In this document: piece after piece, positions 10,913 to 19,900 of the stretch | Layout: each line of letters begins with the position of its first letter | How positions within the stretch are numbered: position 1 is the first letter of the stretch | Source: Bolinopsis microptera | Taxonomy: Eukaryota; Ctenophora; Tentaculata; Lobata; Bolinopsidae | Length of the DNA: 22,156 nucleotides | Direction: 5' to 3' | NCBI RefSeq assembly: GCF_026151205.1 | Contig: NW_026971890.1 | Location: 1-22,156, forward strand | The notes under the pieces: generated by a model | Seen by the model: the letters and a program-made list of their open reading frames with translations, nothing else | Told to the model about the DNA's origin: nothing | The model's database searches: none | Made by a program: the position numbers and the translations under genes

Positions 10913-13900
10913 GTTACAGTTTTAAATAGACTTCAATCAAGTTTGTAACAGTCGAACAAAAAATATTCAGTCAAACAAAATGTTAAATTGTACACAAACT
11001 TTAGCAAAACTAAGATAACAGCAATTCAATACTCATCCTTTAATAATGTAGGTAACTATTCTGATTTATAACCAGAAAAAGGTTTAAAAAAGGAGCTTAA
11101 TTTAAACTTTTAAGATTTGTATGTTCAATTCAATTTCACTTTCAATCTTAATTTTCCCAACAGAATCACCGGTTTTTGAAAACGATGGAGTAACAGCTGG
11201 GCCCACCGTAGTGGAAGGTCTTGATAAACTTTTCGATGGAGATGCCAGGTGAATATAATTCCATTATTTTATTTCTAAATCTTTTACGTGACTGATATGC
11301 ATTGTTAAGTTAGTAACTATTAGCAGGAACCCGTCTAACCCTAAAATGGTGTCAAGACTCGAGACATTAAAATAATTATTACCTATTTAATTCGCGTTTT
11401 TGACACCACTTGGGAGTCCAAATTTTGGGCACTAAAATTCTTATTCCTTGGCCAATTTTTCATTTTTTCATGCTGAAAGCCATTAAAGCATTTGACCCAG
11501 TAAAAAAGTTTTGTATATCTTTTACGGTTTTTGCGGAAAGTCGCATTAAAGTTGATGCCGTGGTGTCATTAAAATGGCACGGATCCATATTTCCATTATC
11601 CATATATATCGTCTCGCTTTATATATAGTAAAATGGATGTTATTACCAATACAATAAAAGCAAAACAATCCTTGTAAAAATACAAAATCTTAATCCACTT
11701 CACCTGAAACAATCCAAACTGAGACAATTGTTTTGTATGGTTTGGCACTTGCCCAAACGAATCGTGGCAAACACTTTTAAAAAGATTGCTCGAATACAAT
11801 TAATTTCAGTAATTGCTTGAAAGTGGATGGGACTGCATTCATTCCTCCTTGGATTCTTATCTACCTCAACCGACCCGTCCTCATATCAGAGCTGAAACTC
11901 CAGTTGTCCACTGAAGCCGATCAAAAGGCTAAACAAGATGATGTTACGGTATTGCTGTTAAACATATATAATAATTTTCGTGATGATCTAGACTTTTAAT
12001 ATGATTTATACCTTTACATTTTATATTTCAAAATTTGAATTTAACTCAATATTATACAGGTTTATGTGAACACTGTTAAAATGACCGGCACTGTAACGGC
12101 CGAGGTACATAGCTCATCAATTTAATCTTACGTCGACTTTTGTTCAGATGCTTTATAATTATCGACAGATACCTTTCTCTTGAGGAAGCAGCATGATCCA
12201 TATGTGTTTTAAGATCGTTTCAATAGTACTACAAACCACCATAACACATTGTTTAAAGCTCTTGTATAAATAATTCAAGCCTCACCTGTGTGTTTTCCTT
12301 TGTTTTTAAATAAGATATCTCAGCGTCATACACCCGATACCTCAGGGACTGGGAACTTACATAAACGGTGTGGCTGGACCTCTTGCGGAGTACGTAAACA
12401 TAACACATACTTCTATGACTCAACTTGTCGTCTGTTCCGTCACTGCTAAAATTGGTTCGTATAATTTTGGCATCACCTGGTCCATTATAGTTTGCTAAAT
12501 CGTGGTTTCAGCTTTTATTGAATATTATGATCATTTTAGTACGCCGATATTCAAGTTGGTTTCAACTGCTGGGTGCCGTTTTTAAAAGTCTAATAGTTCC
12601 GACGCTTGTTGATGATAACTTTATTTTCATCAAAGAGCATCTAATGACTAAAAAGGGTCTTACCTCAGTACAAATGCCATCATAACTTGTAATCTCTTAC
12701 CACCCATATTTCAGCGTTTGCTTCCAAATACACATCGAACATCATAGCTGGTGGTAAGTCGTTTATTAATCTCCAATCGAATTGAAGAAACTAACTTTTA
12801 CGGCCATTGGGCCATCAGAATTCATACAATTGCTTCTTAATTTCATTACGTTGTGACCAATTTGCAATTTGCATGTTTGTATTACAGGAGGAGCTATGGT
12901 GCCTCTTTCGAACACACAGGGTTTTATGTGGGGCCAGCGGACTAGTCATGTCTCCCTCTTGCAGAGTAAGTAACAGTTTGTGTATGTTACCAGGTTACCA
13001 GGTTACCTGGGTTACCTGGGTTACCTGGTTACCAGGTTACCAGGTTACCAGGTTACCAGGTTACCAGGTTACCTGGGTTACCTGGTTACCTGGTTACCAG
13101 GTTACCAGGTTACCAGGTTACCTGGTTACCAGGTTACCAGGTTACCAGGTTACCAGGTTACCAGGTTACCAGGTTACCTGGGTTACCTGGGTTACCTGGT
13201 TACCTGGGTTACCTGGTTACCTGGTTACCAGGTTACCAGGTTACCAGGTTACCTGGTTACCAGGTTACCAGGTTACCAGGTTACCAGGTTACCAGGTTAC
13301 CAGGTTACCAGGTTACCAGGTTACCAGGTTACCAGGTTACCAGGTTACCAGGTTACCAGGTTACCGGGACTGGGGGTGCAGCTATACTTTCATTGTAACA
13401 GTTTGTGAATGTTACCTGGGGGTGAAGCGATACTTTGATCATGTAAGGGAAAAGTCCTTTTTTGGCTTTACAATTTTGATCAAGACGGTTGATTAAGTGA
13501 CAGTGGTGATAAATGATAATGCATGTTCCTCTATTGAGTAATAACTATCCGATTATAATACTGCAAATAAATGTAGGTCCAATAAGATGTTATTCTGTGT
13601 TCGGAGTGGACAAGGATTATAAGACCATGGACCAATACCTCAGATACTGTGGAAGAGGTAAATTTAATATATACCTAACAAACCTAATAATATTTCTATT
13701 GAAATGTAAATAACTTGACCTAATATTTATACACATTGGTGCTTTTTTCAAATATAAGTTTTTTTTCATCACAAGCGATTATACCATGATATTTTAGTTG
13801 TGGATACAGCAACATTGAGAACAGCTGCACAACGTATCAACACCCTCAGAACAGGTAATAGTGTTTATATTTTCATTTCCATTTAAAAATCATGCACTAC

Positions 13901-16900
13901 ACATATACCATACAAAATAAATCCTCAGTTTTTTAACATTTTATATCTCGAAAGACTGTCAATAATTAAGGACACTATATACAAATAATCTTTCTCCTGA
14001 CTCAGCATATTGTTTAAAAGTTTAAATTAATTCATATAACTTCAATTGAGTCAATAGGAAAATTAAATATATCGTTAGATCATTGATCGATAAAAAGGAT
14101 TTACTCTTCATCAGGCGATTCAGTGAATGTACCTAAAAAAGTAAATCTAATTTCCAGACGATACAGAATGTTATTTCAAAGCCCAAGATAGCAAAGCAAC
14201 ACTTTACAGAGGAACTCTGAGCAAGACTGAGAACGGACTGACCTGTCAAAAGTGGACCTTAAAAACTCCTAATAGCCATAGCTATACACCTGCGGAGTGA
14301 GTTAAAAAAGAAAAGTTAACAAAAAAAAAGAAAAGTTAACAAAAGAGTCACCAGCGGTTTTTAAACGTTATGTTTTTGGATACTGAAACTCTTGAATTTC
14401 ACTCTTTCTCGTTAACATATCGTTTCCTGAAACACCAAATTTAGCAGCTAAGCAGCGTTCATGAATAGTATTAATTCATTTCTACCGTCTAGCAAACCCC
14501 TCGCTGGACTAGGCGATCATAACTATTGTCGAAACCCGTCGGATAGCGACAAAGGGCCATGGTGCTACAACAGCGGGGGTTCTTCTCCCCGTTACGAACA
14601 TTGCACCATTCCTGAGTGTAAGATCGTGGGGTATACAGGTAAAATATATATTATGGCCAAAGTGTGGTTGAACGTTTGCTAAAGCATTAGCAACCCTGTA
14701 TATTATGTGCTTATGTGTAGATGGCAGTATACACATTTTAAATATTGGTTGACGAAAAATGTTGCCTTTCAATATTTGTTTTACTTACACTCAGGTAGTC
14801 TTGATCGATTTAGTTCATGAGATTACACGAAATTAATACCATTCTAAACAACTCTATTAAGTATTAGATATATATGGCCAATTATTTGCTAATTATAAAG
14901 TTATAACGATATAGGTTTCTGTATTCAAATCTATTCAAATCTATCCTCCCCGTTTTCATATGCAAAAAAATCAAACTAAATTAATCATTTCAGAACCCAT
15001 AAGGGTCGGTGATGTGTTTACGTGCAACATGTGGAACTTGCCCAAAACTGGCGCTGACACTCCGCTATGTTCTTTCTATGCAGGCAGTATGTCCAGTATT
15101 TTTATTTAGAAACCCAAGGAGTACAATAAATTTGCAACTTCTGTTGCTCTGTTTTATACATTTAATCATTAGTCTACCAAATCATACGTTTTGGTAGAAA
15201 CTCAGTGTCTTGACAGAAACTGAGTTTCTGAGAAATAAGATGAATAAAATTTAAAAGGAAAACAAAAATATTTCAGATAACCTCCACTTGTCTCCTCTTC
15301 ATGTTAAGATGAGCAGCAATAATAATCTCTACATCATGAAAACTAATTACCTGGGAGCGGTGAGAGAGAATTGTTAATTTTTCAATTTAATTAAGTATGC
15401 ACCATGAAAGACACAGTCAGTGGCGTAACGTTGCCTGTTGGCGCCCCCCCCCCCCCCCAGCCCGCCCACTGGCTGGAGCCTAACTTTGAAAATAAAAGAG
15501 ATAGCGTCTTCCGGTTTTTTGCAAAATGTTCGTTTCGCAAAAATAACGTTCCCCCCAGGGGGAAAATTGAAAACAACGTAGATTTTGAATTATCGCGAAA
15601 AGTCATATTTTAGGCCTTATAAAACTGCGTAGCTTTAACTTTGCAGATTGTTGTTCTCTGATTGGCTGAATCGTATCACGTGGTACGCGGTACAATTGCA
15701 TTCTTGGAATATTTGAAGCGTGCAAATGCAATGAACTAGCGAGCGCGTGCAGAGTTCAACATGCTGTGAAAAGGCGATCACCCTGTAGTAATATCGCTAG
15801 CCAGTAAGGATTGCTGGGCGCCGAAAACGTGCCGGCCCCTGTTGGCGCTCCCTCCCCTTTTAGCGCCCCTCCCTAAAATTGAAAAAATTAGATGATTTTG
15901 TACGCCGGTAAAATCTCCAAAAATGTGTTTCTAGAGCAAAATGCGCAGTTTTGCTAGTACCGTAGTTAAGTTTTTCGAAATTTTCCCACATTCAAACGAC
16001 GATTTGGCGCCCCATAAGATTGCGCCCCCCCCCCCCCGCATAGCTAGCGGGGTCGGCCACTGTGACGCCACTGGACACAGTCTTATTTACCTTGGTCCAT
16101 GAAGGAAACAGTCCTTTTTTAATTTCGGTTATGAATCACAAAGCATTTATATTTAGTCAAAATCAAACGTCAAAAAATGGAAGATGGGGACACTTATTTG
16201 TATTTCTTTAAATTTAAATGATACTTATCACTATATCAGCAATCAGCATCGCAACTTTACAAAAACAAACCGAACATTAATACTTTTTGACGGCCCCAAC
16301 GTTAATGTGGCTCTTGCTATGTGTTGGTTCAGCCGAATTAATTATTATGAATCAAGTTTATTTTTCTCTTTTAGTTAGTTGTCATCCGGCCAAACATTAA
16401 GCAACTTATATTGCAGTAACATTTATCAATTAGTTTATCAAAATATGTCATTCTAATTTTGCATGGCTGAAATGTAACGCTTGATTTATATATAATAATT
16501 AATTGAATTTTCAAATTAAAAAAAAACTATAGATTAGTGTTGAATTATAACCACCGGTGGTTTTCGTTGAAGAAAAGAACTAATGTTTTAGCATTACAAC
16601 CATTTATTGATTAACATAAATTAGAATATTTGCAGATAGGCAGTTAATGCTGTAAAAATATTCGGTTGGAATAATTTTAGCATCCAGTAAAAACTAACAT
16701 ATCCAAAATAAATATACAAGCTTATTTTGACAGCAAAAATGGGACGTCTAAATTTAAGTCGTTCAGTTTCATTAACGATTTTCAACTTTTTCAAGAAAGT
16801 GTACAATTAATATTTCCAGGAAACACAAGCTTTTACTGCAACACCCCCTTCAAATTGGATCCATAACAGTGGACAGGTCAGCGTCGAGTTTCACATCGAA

Positions 16901-19900
16901 CACGACGGCTTCTCCATATACATAAATGAAGTCTTTATAAAATACGTAAGTATCAAACTGGCATTACAATTTATAAAGAAATTGTCAAGTTTTTGCTTAT
17001 ATACCAGATATAAGTAATTTTTAATGTCAAGTGACATGAAAGAGAAAAGACAATTTTTTTGAGAAAAGACAATTTTATTATTTATCACCAATTCAATACA
17101 TAATCAATAAATATATATCCGAATAAATTTGATTAAAAATTAAATGATACAAGTATGCTAGCAGCTAGCGCGCTTATATTTGATAAATATTCACGCTGTT
17201 AAAATGGGTTTTACCACACCGCCACTCACATTAGCACAGTTGGTGAACGGACCCAGGCGCTGTTAAGCTTTTATGAGCCCTGGTTGACTGCTGAGAGTGG
17301 CGAAGGGGCTGATATTAATTTTATCTTAGTTTTAACCTAGATTCCAGTAAAATTTTAGTTTTGTGTTATAATTATATGATTTTTATGCGATATTTAAGTT
17401 ACAGCTGCTCGCAATACATTATTGCTTAAAAATTGTTAAATGTGCTAGCGCTATACGCTTAATTTTAGATACCGTATGTATATATACATATCAGCTCATA
17501 ATACCAAATAACAATAATAAATAAATTAAAAGCATTGAAGAGGTCCAAAACCAATTCAAGCATGACACAAAGTTGAATACATTTTCATCGGAAGCTGCAA
17601 GCTTATTAACGTTTGATTCCGTACGTTCATGATCCGTTATTATGCATTCACCTTCAGGCGGTGTCGACGGATCATGCGAAAAGGGTTTTTGACAGGCTGT
17701 GCCCTTACCATAATTAAACTGAACCATTGCCTGATACGATGTAAACAAGAGTGTTGGATAGGTGAGCCGCGCAAGCGCTCGCGCGCGCATTTGTGTCGCT
17801 CTGACAAATAGCACTTGAATAATTTAGCTACCAAGACGTAAATCGCGCGTTACGTAAAGTATTATTTTTCCCTTCGGATAAAGTGAACGTTACACCCGCG
17901 TGTAACCTGCTTTAATGTTTTGTGTGCATGTGTGGTGGAGTGAGTGTATAATGTAATGATTGAATGAATCTTTTTTCTTTTGTGGTGCATATATGATGTG
18001 AGTGACAGGTGTAAAATCTAAAATATATAAATATAAATGGGGGTCTTTTCATAGGAAAGTGTTGAAGTTTAAGTCCTGCCAGTTAATATTGTCAGGTTGG
18101 TGTTGAGCCTTCATGATAGAAAGCTTCAATCGGGATTTAATTGAACCTAGTGAACCTATTTTACCACGTGCATTTGACTGCTCAAGAAACCTATTCCATA
18201 AATTTGCCCCTTTATATGCGAAATTGTGAGATGAGTGTGGTGTCACAAATCTGTCATCTCTGAGCTCAGACTTCTTAAAGAGAGAATACATGGATATGGG
18301 CTGATGACTCTTCACTATCTTCATTGTTTCAGTAATGCATCTGTATCTATATATGTTATGTACTGTCATTAGTTCCTTAGATTGGAAAATAGGTTTTGTT
18401 GATTCTCTAGAGTGGAATTCTGCCCCAAGTATTTGGCAGCGATGTGGCCTTGCTTGTTTATCACCAGTCTTCCTCAAGCTGATACATATAGAACACGGTT
18501 TAATGTGAGGTATAGTTGATTCATTGGATATTTGACCTTTCTTGTTTATACTGCACTGGATTGGCCTGCTACGAGAACAAGTTTTAAACTTGTCGCTAAA
18601 TGCTTCCGAGTCCCCAAATAAGATTCGGACACATTTCTTCTGTGCAAGGAATAGTGGTGAAAGCTTATTAATTGATACACCACCCCATACAGTTATACCG
18701 TATCCTAGATGAGATTCAAAAAGAGTGTGGTAAATCTGTTTGTACAGCTGGCTGGGGAGGGAGTTTTTTATTCGATAAATACGGCCACATATGCTGTTTA
18801 ATTTCTTAGTTTGTTTCTCGATATGAGGTGTCCAACTCAGTTTGTCATCAATAATTACACCTAGAAATTTCGTTTCAGTAACCTGTTTGATCGGGATCCC
18901 ATCAATTTCTAGATTCAAGTCATTTTCAGTATTATCAATGGTCTTACGTTTAGTAGGCGAGAAGTACATGTAACAAGATTTTTTAACATTAATGTGCAGT
19001 AGGTTATGGCGCATATATTGGCACACAGAGTCGAGAATTTCATTCGCTATTTTGTATGCTTGTTCCTTAGTTTCAGCAGCTACAAAGATGTTTGTGTCAT
19101 CTGCAAATAGTACAAATTTTCCTAATGTACTACATCTATAGATGTCATTTATATAGATAAGAAAAAGCAAGGGGCCCAAAACGGATCCTTGAGGTACGCC
19201 TAGTTTAACTGGGAGAGGCTCTGATTCTTCACCAAGTACACTAACATACTGGTATCTATTATTTAGATAGCTGGAGAGCAGCTTTAGTGCGTTTCCTCTA
19301 ACTCCGTAATTACTAAGTTTCTTAAGTAGCATATCAAATGGTAAGGTATCAAATGCTTTAGAGAGATCGATAAATATTCCTAATACGTGGTTTTTATTAT
19401 TCCGTTTTTCTTCGACGTGATTTACGGAGTAGTTAAGAGCATGACTTGTCGAGTGGTTTTTTCTAAAGCCGAACTGATTTTCGAATATTATTCCTCGAGA
19501 TAAGAAAAAGTTGTATAATCTACTGTAAATAATTTTTTCAAATATTTTACCAAATACTGGTAATGTTGATACTGGCCTGTAATTCTCTAGTAATTCCTCA
19601 TCTTCTTTTTTATATATCGGGGTTATCTTACCCGTTTTCAGTTGATCAGGGAAGACACCTTCATTCATGCAGTTGTTATAAATTCTGGCAAGATGTTCTG
19701 ATATAGTTTGGCTACACTGCTTCATTACATGTGCCGGTATGTCGCTAGCTTTACCGTTATTAAATTCACTTATAATTTGTATTATTTCAGAGCTTGTACA
19801 TTCAGCAAGATAAATACTTGACGGACAGGACTGTGGCAAGTAGTCAGTGAATGATTTAGCAATTATAGGATCTTCATCAATCCTCCTCTCATAGACCTCG

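Noticed and set aside
12807-13496. 229-codon and 142-codon overlapping + frames of GYQVTRLP repeats
   Set aside because: Produced by the stop-free 8-bp minisatellite in every frame; the region has clean splice sites on both sides and lies between in-phase exons.
15404-15613. Opposing 69-71-codon frames
   Set aside because: They overlap the hAT-like terminus and its C homopolymer; no coding features.
17221-17301. tRNA gene or tRNA-derived SINE
   Set aside because: A 7-bp closing stem and box-A-like motif are present, but no T-arm or clear anticodon arm folds; evidence too weak.
17491-17814. 107-codon minus-strand frame
   Set aside because: It runs from the LINE 3' untranslated part across the proposed target duplication into host intron, and shows no domain.
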